DNA from: Mucilaginibacter sp. cycad4 | GTDB taxonomy: Bacteria; Bacteroidota; Bacteroidia; Sphingobacteriales; Sphingobacteriaceae | DNA length: 64,000 bases | Reading direction: 5' to 3' | Assembly (NCBI RefSeq): GCF_034263275.1 | Contig: NZ_CP139559.1 | Coordinates: 5,952,001 to 6,016,000 of the forward strand | Made by a program: the position numbers and the translations under genes | In this document: positions 1-8,020 of the stretch, in pieces | Layout of the letters: every line of letters starts with the position of its first letter | Position numbering within the stretch: the stretch's first letter is position 1 | The notes under the pieces: generated by a model | Told to the model about the DNA's origin: nothing | The model's database searches: none | The model's input: the letters and a program-made list of their open reading frames with translations, nothing else

Positions 1-2
1 GT

Positions 3-830
3 GGCGACCTTTTGTTGTTAAGCGGAGAAACGAATTTTGACCGCTTCTTCTACTCGAGAGATAAAGAAAAAAAATACTTTACCATTGCATGGAACCGGGG
101 TGAACACCAGACCATAACCATTGATGGCATAAAGCATGATTTTAGTCACAATACAATTGTATCTCTAATGTTCGACCAAACGTTCAGCTTTGAACGACCG
201 GCCGATATTGTAGCCTGGCAATTCAATCGTGAATTTTATTGCATTATTGACCATGATGCCGAGGTGAGTTGTGTAGGTTTTCTTTTTGGCATGGGAGATC
301 TCTTGTTTATTGATTTGGATGACAATGCAAACTATAAGTTGAGTTTGCTGCTCAACATATTTATCGAAGAGTTGAATACCAGGGACAATATCCAGAGCGA
401 AATGATTACGATACTGCTTAAGCGGCTGATTATTTTTGTGACCAAACTGGCAAAAAGCGAATATGTTCCGGAGTCAAAACTGAACGATCAGAAACTTGAT
501 ATTTTCCGCAGGTTTAATTTACTGGTAGAGCAGAATTTCCGGTCGGAACATTCAGTAAACTACTATGCCATGGCCATGAATAAATCGCCAAAGACACTGT
601 CCAATATTTTTGCGCTATACAACCAAAAGACCCCACAGCAAGTAATACGCGAGCGAATACTTACAGAGGCGAAACGCTTGTTATACTACACCAGCAAATC
701 TGTTAAACAGATCACCTACGAACTGGGCTTTGAAGACCCGGCTTATTTCAGCAGTTTTTTTAAAAAACTAACCCAGCTGCCACCGCTCGAATTCAGGAAC
801 AATGCGGAACTAGTGGAGGCCGGGAAATAA
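3..830 (+). CDS. AraC-family transcriptional regulator (5' end cut by window)
   Basis: Transcription activator of the AraC type. The N-terminal two thirds form a cupin-like sensing domain; the C-terminal ~100 residues carry two helix-turn-helix units, with the typical second-helix pattern ITYELGFEDPAYFSSFFKK followed by a P-x-E-F-R ending. The frame stays open to the window edge, and a TTG at 12 is the first possible start inside the window, so a few N-terminal residues are probably missing. It closely resembles the regulator at 9644-10528 in organisation. It lies 100 bp upstream of a secreted hydrolase in the same orientation, so it may control that gene; this is inferred from position only. 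The effector is unknown. Confidence 0.85.
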   Translation, partial: GDLLLLSGETNFDRFFYSRDKEKKYFTIAWNRGEHQTITIDGIKHDFSHNTIVSLMFDQTFSFERPADIVAWQFNREFYCIIDHDAEVSCVGFLFGMGDLLFIDLDDNANYKLSLLLNIFIEELNTRDNIQSEMITILLKRLIIFVTKLAKSEYVPESKLNDQKLDIFRRFNLLVEQNFRSEHSVNYYAMAMNKSPKTLSNIFALYNQKTPQQVIRERILTEAKRLLYYTSKSVKQITYELGFEDPAYFSSFFKKLTQLPPLEFRNNAELVEAGK

Positions 831-929
831 TCACTGTATATCGGGAAATTATCCCATTCCCTGCCTGCTACTTTCGTCGCACCTTTGTATTGTTGATTAA
901 GACATCAAAAAAATCAGCATGAAAAGAAA

Positions 930-1724
930 ATGAAAAGTTCAATATTGAAAAACAAATTAAGGAGCGGAATATTCACCGCTATAATTGCCTTGGCAGCGAT
1001 ATTCGGTTTTACCGCTAACGCAAATGCTCAACAAATTAAAAACGTGGTCCTTGTACACGGCGCTTTCGCTGACGGTTCAGGCTATAAAAAACTTTATGAC
1101 ATCCTGACCAAAAAAGGTTATCATGTATCGGTAGTTCAAAATCCGCTGACTTCACTAAAAGACGACGTTGATGCGACCAACAGAATCATCGATCAGCAAG
1201 ACGGCCCGGTGATACTTGTAGGCCATTCATGGGGTGGAGCTGTAATTACAGAAGCTGGCGTAAACCCTAAGGTTGCCGGTTTGGTTTACATCGCCGCTTT
1301 TATACCTGACAACGGAGAAACTGCAGGGCAATTGATTTCTTCACTTCCTGCTGCACCGGAAAGTGGTATCCTGCCTCCGGATGCTAATGGCGTAGTTTAT
1401 TTTGACAGAGCTAAATACCATGCCGGATTTGCAGCGGATCTAAGCAAAGCTGATGCTGATTTTATGGCTGCTTCGCAAGGCCCAATTTTTGCACAATGTT
1501 TTTCAGCGCCAATTTCAGTGGCAGCGTGGAGAACTAAACCCGCCTATGCAATCGTAGCAACTGAAGACAAAGCGATCAATCCGGACATCGAAAGAAATAT
1601 GGCTAAACATGCAGGCGCAAAAGTTACTGAGATTAAAGCCAGCCACGTGGTGTTTATCACACATGCAGATGCTGTTGCCAGCGTTATTCTCCAGGCAGCT
1701 GAGAATGTATCAAAAAGTAAATAA
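930..1724 (+). CDS. secreted alpha/beta-fold hydrolase
   Basis: Alpha/beta hydrolase with a Sec signal peptide: a basic start, a hydrophobic run around residues 14-28 and an ANAQ cleavage region near residue 34. The oxyanion-side motif VLVHGAFADGSGYKK and the nucleophile elbow GHSWGG (Ser as nucleophile) are present. An Asp in the ATEDKAINPDIER segment and a His in KASHVVFITH fit the rest of the triad. The family (EstC/salicylate-esterase-like short hydrolases) includes esterases and lactonases; the substrate cannot be told. The ATG at 930 is chosen because the ATG at 919 runs into a stop after four codons. A hairpin terminator follows at 1737-1782. Confidence 0.85.
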   Translation: MKSSILKNKLRSGIFTAIIALAAIFGFTANANAQQIKNVVLVHGAFADGSGYKKLYDILTKKGYHVSVVQNPLTSLKDDVDATNRIIDQQDGPVILVGHSWGGAVITEAGVNPKVAGLVYIAAFIPDNGETAGQLISSLPAAPESGILPPDANGVVYFDRAKYHAGFAADLSKADADFMAASQGPIFAQCFSAPISVAAWRTKPAYAIVATEDKAINPDIERNMAKHAGAKVTEIKASHVVFITHADAVASVILQAAENVSKSK

Positions 1725-1736
1725 TCTTTAAATATT

Positions 1737-1782
1737 AAAGGCATAGGCCACCCGTTTTTACGACGTGTCGCACTATGCCTTT
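1737..1782 (+). terminator. hairpin with T-run after the hydrolase
   Basis: Arms AAAGGCATAG (1737-1746) and CTATGCCTTT (1773-1782) pair perfectly over 10 bp around a 26-nt loop, and more T follows. It sits between the hydrolase stop and the RidA-like start at 1798, so the two genes are probably separate transcripts or only partly coupled. Confidence 0.55.
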
Positions 1783-1797
1783 TTCAATAAAACCTCG

Positions 1798-2334
1798 ATG
1801 AAAAATCTCCTCTTGCCAGTTCTTCTCAGTTTTGCGCTGCCGATTGCTTCGTATTCCAGCACAATGCCTGGAAAAAGTTCATTCAAGCCAAAAAACATTA
1901 CAAGCAAAGTTTTCTCAGTAAAAGCTCCACAAAACGATTACCTGGAAATATTGGAATTTGCACCAGACTCCTTAAAAACCGGGAAACAAAGTCGTCCTTA
2001 TTCAGATGCTGTCGCTTTAGGCAATACACTTTACATATCGGGGCAATTGGGCATTGATCCCGCTTCCAATAAATTTCCTCTTGGAGGATTTGACGCGGAA
2101 GCCACGCAGGCAATGGAAAATCTCGCAGTTATTTTAAAACACAATGATTTAAAGTTTGATGATCTTGTTTCAGTTACAATTTATCTTACCAGTATGAAGA
2201 ATTATGAAGTTGTTAACAAAATCTACAGCGGGTATTTCCGAAACAGGTTCCCGGCAAGGGTTTGCATTGCTGTTGCCGAACTTCCCAGAAATGCACGTAT
2301 TGAAATTGCTGCCATAGCAGGTACCAAAAATTAA
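1798..2334 (+). CDS. exported RidA-family (YjgF/YER057c/UK114) protein
   Basis: Rid proteins hydrolyse reactive enamine/imine intermediates to ketoacids. The fold is recognisable from SRPYSDAVALGNTLYISGQLG near the middle, and from the C-terminal block RVCIAVAELPRNARIEIAAIA, which carries the conserved Arg that binds the substrate carboxylate and the Glu near the end. Unlike the cytosolic RidA of about 128 residues, this one starts with a hydrophobic segment (MKNLLLPVLLSFALPIASYSS) that looks like a Sec signal peptide, plus a linker of ~45 residues. ATG 1798 is chosen over an in-frame GTG at 1765, which lies inside the preceding hairpin. The export prediction is sequence-based; a role outside the cytoplasm is inference. 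Confidence 0.82.
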   Translation: MKNLLLPVLLSFALPIASYSSTMPGKSSFKPKNITSKVFSVKAPQNDYLEILEFAPDSLKTGKQSRPYSDAVALGNTLYISGQLGIDPASNKFPLGGFDAEATQAMENLAVILKHNDLKFDDLVSVTIYLTSMKNYEVVNKIYSGYFRNRFPARVCIAVAELPRNARIEIAAIAGTKN

Positions 2335-2415
2335 CCCGCTAATAAATCAATACCTTATCTCCAATGCTTGCAGCCATGTGCTGCTTTTGTTTCTATGGAT
2401 AATGAAACTCGGGCA

Positions 2416-2832
2416 TTAATCTACCATGATCCTTTTTCGTATCTTTTCCTGATATGCCGCTATCGTTCCTTGTTTGTCCGAGTTAAGTTTGTCCAATAAA
2501 AATTTTTTACTTTCCGGATTGTATTTTGCACCCCAAAGATAGTACTCCATAATGATCGGTATCAGGTCGATGGATTTCTCTGTCATACTGCAAATCACTT
2601 TGCCTTTGTTTCCAGAAAATACCTTTCTGGTTATAAATCCATGATGTTCAAGAGCATCCAAACGGTCAGCGAGGATATTCGTTGCAATGCGCTCTTCTGA
2701 CTGAAGAAATTCATTATAGGACACCTTGTCGTAAATCACCATATCTCTGATGATGATCAATGTCCACTTGTCGCCAAGGATGTCAAGTGACAAGCTGAGC
2801 GGACAGTCCGAACGTGGGGTACCTTTTTTCAT
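2416..2832 (-). CDS. HxlR-family transcriptional regulator
   Basis: Small winged-helix regulator of the HxlR type. It has the family opening CPLSLSLDILGDKWTLIIIRDM followed by the recognition region ATNILADRLDALEHHGFITRKVF and the wing, within 138 residues, the usual family length. An N-terminal Cys (CPL) is often redox- or aldehyde-sensitive in this family; here that is only a possibility. It is transcribed divergently from fabF across a 90-bp region holding an 18-bp inverted repeat (2851-2908) that overlaps both promoters, so autoregulation and control of fabF are likely. Confidence 0.9.
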   Translation of the reverse strand: MKKGTPRSDCPLSLSLDILGDKWTLIIIRDMVIYDKVSYNEFLQSEERIATNILADRLDALEHHGFITRKVFSGNKGKVICSMTEKSIDLIPIIMEYYLWGAKYNPESKKFLLDKLNSDKQGTIAAYQEKIRKRIMVD

Positions 2833-2850
2833 TTGACAAAAATAAAATAT

Positions 2851-2908
2851 CAGCTTGCAAAATGCAAGTTAAAAGTTTTACATTTGCAAGCTTGCATTTT
2901 GCAAGCTG
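2851..2908. promoter_or_regulatory. divergent hxlR/fabF promoter with paired 18-bp inverted operator
   Basis: CAGCTTGCAAAATGCAAG (2851-2868) is repeated as its exact reverse complement at 2891-2908, and each arm contains a near-palindrome CTTGCAnnnTGCAAG. Between them TACATTTG (2879-2886) matches the Bacteroidota -7 element TAnnTTTG for fabF, with TTG at 2855-2857 as the -33. On the other strand, CAAAAATA (2837-2844; read TATTTTTG) with a TTG at 2865-2867 fits the hxlR promoter. The arms therefore cover the promoter elements on both sides, as expected for a dimeric HxlR repressor. The binding itself is inferred. Confidence 0.6.
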
Positions 2909-2922
2909 ACAAAAGACAAATC

Positions 2923-4170
2923 ATGAACTTAAAAAGAGTTGTGGTTACTGGTTTAGGTGCTGTAACCCCATTGGGCAACGATGTACAATCATTTTGGCAG
3001 AATGTAGTTGCTGGAAAAAGTGGAGCGGGTAAGATTACACGTTTTGATGCTTCTTTGTATAAAACTAGGATTGCATGTGAAGTTAAAGGCTTCGATGCTA
3101 AAAATTACCTGGACAGGTCGGATATTAAAAGATCAGATCTTTTTACGCAATACGCCCTAATTGCTTCTGATGAAGCGATCAAAGATTCGGGATTTAAGGA
3201 TAAAATGCCCGACCCGTTTGAGATCGGTGTGATCTGGGGAACAGGACAAGGTGGCATGGAGACATTTGAGGAAGAAGTCAAGAATTATACCCTCGGAGAC
3301 GGTACACCCCGCTTTAGCCCTTTTTTCGTGCCTAAGCTTATCGCGAATATGGCATCCGGTTTAATTTCTATACGAAATGGCTTTATGGGAATAAATTATA
3401 CAGCCGTGTCCGCCTGCGCAACATCGAATAACGCTATAATGGATGCCTATAATTACATTCGTTTAGGTGAGGCTACGGTAATTGTAACCGGCGGATCTGA
3501 AGCACCTTTGACACCGGCATCCGTCGGAGGATTTGCCTCACTCAAAGCAATGTCTTCGCGAAATGATGATGCGATACATGCTTCCAGGCCTTTCGATGTG
3601 GATCGGGATGGCTTTGTTATGGCTGAAGGCGCAGGGGCGTTAGTTTTGGAAGAGTATGAACACGCCAAAAAACGGGGAGCCCGCATCTATGGCGAGGTTG
3701 TCGGCGCGTCAATGACATCAGATGCATATCACATAACCGCTACTCATCCTGAAGGTATTGGTGCTGCTAAAGCCATGGAAAAAGCGCTCCTGCAAGCTGG
3801 TCTGGAAATAGCGCAGATTGATTACATTAATATGCATGCTACTTCAACTCAGGTAGGAGACCTTTCGGAAATAAATGCATTGACCAAACTTACCCGCGGC
3901 GAAAAGCTTAAAGCGAAGATCAGTGCTACCAAATCCATGACTGGCCATCTATTGGGTGGCGCAGGCGCGGTCGAGGCTATCATATCGCTGCTCGCCATGC
4001 GGGATCATCTCATACCACCTACTATAAATACCGAAATAATTGATCCGTTAATTCCTTCTTCCTTCGATATCGTTATCGGGGAAACCATTGATTTTCCTGT
4101 AACAACAGTAATGAGCAATGCATTTGGCTTTGGCGGACACAATGGTATTGTAATTTTCAGATCGCTTTAA
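2923..4170 (+). CDS. fabF: beta-ketoacyl-ACP synthase II (accessory copy)
   Basis: Condensing enzyme that extends acyl-ACP with malonyl-ACP in fatty acid synthesis. The full thiolase fold is present: N-terminal RVVVTGLGAVTPLGND, the active-site Cys in AVSACATSNNAI, one catalytic His in NMHATSTQVGD and the second in TKSMTGHLLGGAGAVEA. ATG 2923 gives 415 residues, the family length; an upstream in-frame TTG at 2833 would translate the operator and is rejected. No acpP, rnc or other fab gene is nearby, and a dedicated HxlR regulator is divergent. This is therefore probably an inducible extra copy rather than the housekeeping fabF; that point is inference. Confidence 0.92.
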   Translation: MNLKRVVVTGLGAVTPLGNDVQSFWQNVVAGKSGAGKITRFDASLYKTRIACEVKGFDAKNYLDRSDIKRSDLFTQYALIASDEAIKDSGFKDKMPDPFEIGVIWGTGQGGMETFEEEVKNYTLGDGTPRFSPFFVPKLIANMASGLISIRNGFMGINYTAVSACATSNNAIMDAYNYIRLGEATVIVTGGSEAPLTPASVGGFASLKAMSSRNDDAIHASRPFDVDRDGFVMAEGAGALVLEEYEHAKKRGARIYGEVVGASMTSDAYHITATHPEGIGAAKAMEKALLQAGLEIAQIDYINMHATSTQVGDLSEINALTKLTRGEKLKAKISATKSMTGHLLGGAGAVEAIISLLAMRDHLIPPTINTEIIDPLIPSSFDIVIGETIDFPVTTVMSNAFGFGGHNGIVIFRSL

Positions 4171-4202
4171 ATTTTCAATGCGATCACGCTGTTTTAAGGA
4201 AA

Positions 4203-4234
4203 AACTGGTTAAATTGAGCTTATTTTAACCAGTT
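4203..4234 (+). terminator. hairpin downstream of fabF
   Basis: AACTGGTTAAA (4203-4213) and TTTAACCAGTT (4224-4234) pair over 11 bp around a 10-nt loop. There is no long T-run after it, so termination strength is uncertain. Confidence 0.4.
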
Positions 4235-4447
4235 AAATTAAGCTTCCGTACTAGCTTGAGCCTCGATTCAAGCCCTGTTTTTAAGACGTTAGCCTAAGCT
4301 TCTTTTCTTACTATTTATTGGTAACACGGCTTACGTGATGAATATTCGCAGGGCACCAATTTATTAACCTTTGATATTTGTCATCATTCATTTGATATTG
4401 ATAATCTTACTGATCTGAATTGCCTGAAATTTGAATAATTAAATGTT

Positions 4448-4461
4448 ACGTGTGAACACGT
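4448..4461. promoter_or_regulatory. inverted repeat upstream of cassette 1
   Basis: ACGTGT-GA-ACACGT is a perfect 6+2+6 inverted repeat 45 bp upstream of the carbonic-anhydrase-like start. It differs from the ACAGATCTGT palindrome in front of the paralogous cassette 2, suggesting the two copies answer to different regulators. Confidence 0.35.
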
Positions 4462-4505
4462 GATCCAGTTAATTCGATTCAATAGTTATATCAAAAGAAA
4501 AACAC

Positions 4506-5099
4506 ATGACTAATTTCAGCCAATTTGAATTCAGGAATCAGCCCTGGTTCGATCAGAACAATTTCGAAGGATGGAATAACGCTATCCCGATGAAAACCTT
4601 AGTAATCTATTGCTTTGATCCGCGGGCATCAGACGTTCCGGAGGCAGTTGCCGCTTACTTCGGGGACGAAGTTTATCCCGGTGAAAACATTCTTGACGAG
4701 GCCGGAAACCGGGTTGGCCATACCAGGACACTTTTTACAGAAACTAATGGCGGAGGAAGGGCGGTGTCCGCTTTACAATCTGTGGCAGTTATGGAGTACC
4801 TGTTCAATATTAAAAATGTTGTGGTTGTGCATCATTCGTTTTGTGGGTTGACTTCCCTTACTCCTGAATTATTCAATCAGGAATTCCATGATCATTACCA
4901 CGTGGACGTTTCAAATTTATTTGATCCGAACAGCATAGCCATTATGGACTATGAAAAATCAATCAGATATGATATTGAAATGCTTCGTTCAAACATTGCT
5001 GTTCCAAAGCATGTGAATCTTTACGGCTTCTTTTACGAGATAAGTTCTCAGCAGTTGATTGAGGTTGTCCGGGACGTTCCTGGAGAAACGCAGGCTTAA
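4506..5099 (+). CDS. beta-carbonic-anhydrase-like protein, cassette copy 1
   Basis: A 197-residue protein with the beta-carbonic anhydrase zinc signature. Cys36-x-Asp38-x-Arg40 occurs in YCFDPRASD and His110-x-x-Cys113 in HHSFCG, so the Zn ligands (Cys, His, Cys) and the Asp/Arg dyad are all retained. Much of the rest is unlike classical enzymes: a conserved opening (FSQFEFRNQPWFDQ), a glycine-rich ETNGGGRA stretch and an acidic DHYHVDVSNLFDP insertion. The family catalyses CO2/bicarbonate exchange, but relatives include CS2 and COS hydrolases, so the substrate is open. An HD hydrolase follows 91 bp downstream on the same strand, and the same pair recurs at 8021-9339, about four fifths identical by eye. 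Confidence 0.75.
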   Translation: MTNFSQFEFRNQPWFDQNNFEGWNNAIPMKTLVIYCFDPRASDVPEAVAAYFGDEVYPGENILDEAGNRVGHTRTLFTETNGGGRAVSALQSVAVMEYLFNIKNVVVVHHSFCGLTSLTPELFNQEFHDHYHVDVSNLFDPNSIAIMDYEKSIRYDIEMLRSNIAVPKHVNLYGFFYEISSQQLIEVVRDVPGETQA

Positions 5100-5190
5100 A
5101 ACAATATGGCTGATACTACTCATCTAAACGATAATATCGTTTGCTAGTACCTTAATTTGAAGTTTAACCTGACACTAAAAATTTACACTT

Positions 5191-5820
5191 ATGTTCTCAG
5201 ATATTAAAATTCCAGACAGTAGTATCATTCGCCAGGCCGAAGAATACGCAAGAGAAAAATGCGGTGAAATGCTTTACCACCACGTTATGCGTTGCTACTA
5301 TTTCGGCCGGCTCTTCGCACAGCAGGAAAATGCAAAAATAGATAATGAGCTGATGTTTCTATCAGCCGTGTTGCACGACCTTGGATTTGCACATGCAGGA
5401 GGTGGCTCAAACAGATTTGAGATAGAAGGTGCTCATGCGGCCCGGAAGTTTCTTTTGGATCGCGGTGTATCGGATGATTTTACCTGGAAAGTTTGGCATA
5501 ACATTGCACTACACACCACAGATATCAGTTTGTATAAAGACGATGCATCTCGCTGTTCACAATTTGGAATTCTCTATGATATCATAGCCCTGCCTCCAGA
5601 AATAAAACTTGATCCCAGGGATGTCGCAGAGATAGTACACCTCCACCCCAGGATGGATTTTAAAAAGGGTTTTTATGGATTGCTAAGTGACGAACTTGAT
5701 CGAAAAAAGCCATATCCGAACAAAATGCACTTTTGTGCCTGTATCGACTATCATAAAACTGGGTTTGTTGAAATACCCGATCCTGCAATATTGCTTAATA
5801 GCGCTCCTTTCGACGAATAG
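5191..5820 (+). CDS. HD-domain hydrolase resembling cyanamide hydratase, cassette copy 1
   Basis: A 209-residue HD-superfamily metal hydrolase. Visible ligands are the first His in HHVMRCYYFG (residues 30-31), the HD pair His62-Asp63 in VLHDLGFA and a His in IALHTTDI (about 108). A later FGILYDIIALPPEI block could supply the distal Asp. The overall pattern (HVMRCYYFG, LHDLG, EGAHAARKFL, LHTTDI) resembles cyanamide hydratase-like HD proteins, which convert cyanamide to urea. It could instead act on another nitrile-like or phosphorylated small molecule. It is probably co-transcribed with the carbonic-anhydrase-like gene 91 bp upstream. A bidirectional hairpin terminator follows at 5883-5919. 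Confidence 0.72.
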   Translation: MFSDIKIPDSSIIRQAEEYAREKCGEMLYHHVMRCYYFGRLFAQQENAKIDNELMFLSAVLHDLGFAHAGGGSNRFEIEGAHAARKFLLDRGVSDDFTWKVWHNIALHTTDISLYKDDASRCSQFGILYDIIALPPEIKLDPRDVAEIVHLHPRMDFKKGFYGLLSDELDRKKPYPNKMHFCACIDYHKTGFVEIPDPAILLNSAPFDE

Positions 5821-5882
5821 CCTAGACCTAAACCTTCGTTATAATTACTGGTAATAATTCCTAAAAAACATTTGTTATCAAA

Positions 5883-5919
5883 AAGAAAGGCGCCAAACAT
5901 ACTGTTCGGTGCCTTTCTT
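5883..5919. terminator. bidirectional terminator between convergent genes
   Basis: AAGAAAGGCGCC (5883-5894) pairs with GGTGCCTTTCTT (5908-5919), one G:T wobble, with a 13-nt loop. It lies between the HD gene (+) and the NmrA-like gene (-); A-rich and T-rich sides suit both directions. Confidence 0.65.
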
Positions 5920-5971
5920 CTAAGCAACAGACTAAGAATCTATGTTGATATAACAGTTTTTCTAACGGGAA

Positions 5972-6847
5972 TTAGAATGCCATTTTCTTTTCGGTAAAGA
6001 ACTCCGCAAGCGTGGTTGGTTTTGCGCCGGTAATACGCTCAAGGTCATCGCTTGTGCCACTGAACAATCCCTCCACACAATCCTGTGCAACGTGAGTTAC
6101 GTGTTGAATAAAATGGGGATGTGCGCCTTTTTTGTCAGTTATACTGGTGAACTCTTCCATGCTAACTGGCTTATAAGTTATCTTCCTGTTTAGCACACTG
6201 GACAGAATTTCACTCATTTCATATACATTATATTCTTCCGGGCCGAAAAGTCTTATAGTTTTTCCCCTATAATCTTTCGGGTCTACCAATAATTTGGCTA
6301 CGGCCAGACCAAGATCCGCAGAATCAATCGGGGCCCAACGACCATCTCCAAAAGGAAGTGTAATTAAGTTCTCCTGTTGAATTTCTTCCCTGATGTAAAG
6401 GAACCAGTCGTCGAAAAAGGTTGGTCTTAAATGAGTCACTGGTATACCGGTCATATCTAAAATGCGTTCGCCGACCCAATGATCCTGTGCTGCATTGCTC
6501 TTCGAATCCCGCCTTGCAGAAATCTGTGACATATTGACGATCGTTTTTACGCCTGCATCTTTAGCAGCTTGAGCAAAATAAGCAGTCGCCTGTAATAATC
6601 CAGGCACCAACACTGGGAAACAGAAATAGGCGCTGTCCACACCTTGCATAGCATTGGCGATATCATCAAAGTTCAGAAAATCCCCAACGATCACTTCTAC
6701 TCCTTTTGATACGAGTTTCTTCGCACGCTCATCTGCTTTATGAACTAATGCTTTTACCGAAACCCCATTTTTTAATAATTCTTCTATAGCGGCACCCGCA
6801 CTTTTACCGGCTGCACCTGTTACTAATACTTTTATTTGCGTTTTCAT
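5972..6847 (-). CDS. NmrA-like NAD(P)-binding oxidoreductase or sensor
   Basis: Atypical short-chain dehydrogenase of the NmrA/QOR2-like family, 291 residues. It begins with a Rossmann nucleotide-binding loop VLVTGAAGKSAGAA, then an EVIVGDF segment (base contact) and a NMSQIS strand. The classical YxxxK catalytic pair is not obvious, which fits NmrA-like proteins that sense NAD(P) redox state or reduce quinones. The SDR gene lies 26 bp upstream on the same strand, so the two form an operon. The pair is embedded between the two carbonic-anhydrase/HD cassettes, pointing to a shared stress or detoxification setting (inference). Confidence 0.8.
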   Translation of the reverse strand: MKTQIKVLVTGAAGKSAGAAIEELLKNGVSVKALVHKADERAKKLVSKGVEVIVGDFLNFDDIANAMQGVDSAYFCFPVLVPGLLQATAYFAQAAKDAGVKTIVNMSQISARRDSKSNAAQDHWVGERILDMTGIPVTHLRPTFFDDWFLYIREEIQQENLITLPFGDGRWAPIDSADLGLAVAKLLVDPKDYRGKTIRLFGPEEYNVYEMSEILSSVLNRKITYKPVSMEEFTSITDKKGAHPHFIQHVTHVAQDCVEGLFSGTSDDLERITGAKPTTLAEFFTEKKMAF

Positions 6848-6873
6848 ATCTTTATTATTTTTTAAATTTTTGA

Positions 6874-7710
6874 TTATACATTATGATCTGTGCTGGTGAT
6901 AACGGAATGCCAGTCTTGAATTTCCCGATTAAACTTTTCCATTTTTTGATTAAAATAAAGCAGCGTGTCATTTCCAAGCGGCAGATGAACAGGAGGTTGC
7001 TCTGCATCAACAAGGTTCATAATTGCTGCCGCAAGCTTTACCGGATCTCCTGGTTGCTTGTAATTAATCTGAGAAGCAAATGCCCGCATTTGACCCGAAG
7101 TTGACGAATAATCTTCAATCACTGCTTCAGCAGCTTTGAGCGACGATCCATCCAAAAAGTTAGTTCTGAAGAAACCGGGTTCTATAGCAGTTACATGAAT
7201 TCCCAGCGGCTTTACTTCTGCAGCAAGTGCTTCCGTAATGCCTTCAACTGCGAATTTAGTAGCAGCATAAAGCCCCCAACCTGAGGGTGAGGTAAGCCCG
7301 ACTACAGATGAAATGTTGATGATGTGACCAGAACGTTGTGAGCGAAAGTAGGGTAACGCCGCACGGGTTACGTTAAGTAAGCCAAATACGTTTGTATCAA
7401 AAGATTGACGAACTTCATTATCGCTTGCTTCCTCTATTGCTCCTAAAAGTCCAAAGCCTGCATTGTTAATTAATATATCGATGTGGCCGAAATGATCCAC
7501 TGCTTGTCTGAGTGCCGACTTTGCCTGGTCTTCTTGTGTCACATCCAGCCTAACAACATGCAGATTCTCACTACTGATTTCCCTTATCAGCTTTTCAGGT
7601 TGACTTCGCACGGTGGCTACAACCTTATCGCCATTTGCTATGGCCGCTTTGGTGATCTCCAAACCGAATCCTCTTGAGGCTCCGGTTATGAACCATATTT
7701 TTGCTTTCAT
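6874..7710 (-). CDS. SDR-family NAD(P)-dependent oxidoreductase
   Basis: Classical short-chain dehydrogenase/reductase, 278 residues. It has the coenzyme loop TGASRGFG near residue 10, the NNAG stabilising motif, a catalytic Ser in NISSVVG and the YAATK (Y-x-x-x-K) pair further on. The N-terminal TVRSQ segment after the second strand favours NADP. The substrate cannot be assigned. It is the first gene of a two-gene operon with the NmrA-like oxidoreductase and is divergent from cassette 2; the 310-bp region between them carries the TetR-type operator. Confidence 0.88.
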   Translation of the reverse strand: MKAKIWFITGASRGFGLEITKAAIANGDKVVATVRSQPEKLIREISSENLHVVRLDVTQEDQAKSALRQAVDHFGHIDILINNAGFGLLGAIEEASDNEVRQSFDTNVFGLLNVTRAALPYFRSQRSGHIINISSVVGLTSPSGWGLYAATKFAVEGITEALAAEVKPLGIHVTAIEPGFFRTNFLDGSSLKAAEAVIEDYSSTSGQMRAFASQINYKQPGDPVKLAAAIMNLVDAEQPPVHLPLGNDTLLYFNQKMEKFNREIQDWHSVITSTDHNV

Positions 7711-8020
7711 TTTCTTTTATAATTTGTTGATTCAAAGTTCTGGCAATAGCCACGACTTCACCTTAGCGCAATCAAAGGACTATTTATGAATTTCAACTAT
7801 CTTTCAGTTGGTGAGCTTAAATAGTCCTTGTATCAGTCCATAATTGTATCCACCAAACAAGGAAACCTCGAACATCTATTAGATTTCTAACAAATCCTCT
7901 ATTTATCATAGATTGGTCAAATTCTAAAAAACACACAGATTGGTGTGCTTTTTATTTGAAAAGTATACAGATCTGTGTACTTTTGAGGGTGTTCTAAAAA
8001 CAATTTAAAACGAAAATAAA
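7711..8020. other. divergent intergenic region SDR / cassette 2
   Basis: No gene seen. The right-hand part holds two palindromic sites and a good Bacteroidota promoter for the carbonic-anhydrase-like gene (7932-7985). The left part presumably holds the SDR promoter, which is not clearly recognisable. Confidence 0.6.
7932..7985 (+). promoter_or_regulatory. cassette 2 promoter with TetR-type operator in its spacer
   Basis: TTTG (7955-7958), a 19-bp spacer and TACTTTTG (7978-7985) match the Bacteroidota -33/-7 promoter. The spacer and -7 region are occupied by a 22-bp palindrome (7961-7982, 10 of 11 positions symmetric) with core ACAGATCTGT at 7967-7976. A weaker second site, CACAC-agattg-GTGTG (7932-7947), lies just upstream. 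The same core stands at 12610-12619 in front of the TetR gene, so repression of cassette 2 by that TetR is likely. Confidence 0.7.

Larger units (their letters stand above)
4171..4505. other. intergenic region between fabF and the first carbonic-anhydrase-like gene
   Basis: No gene seen. It holds a hairpin just after fabF (4203-4234) and a perfect short inverted repeat (4448-4461) about 45 bp before the next start; the rest is AT-rich without recognisable structure. Confidence 0.6.
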
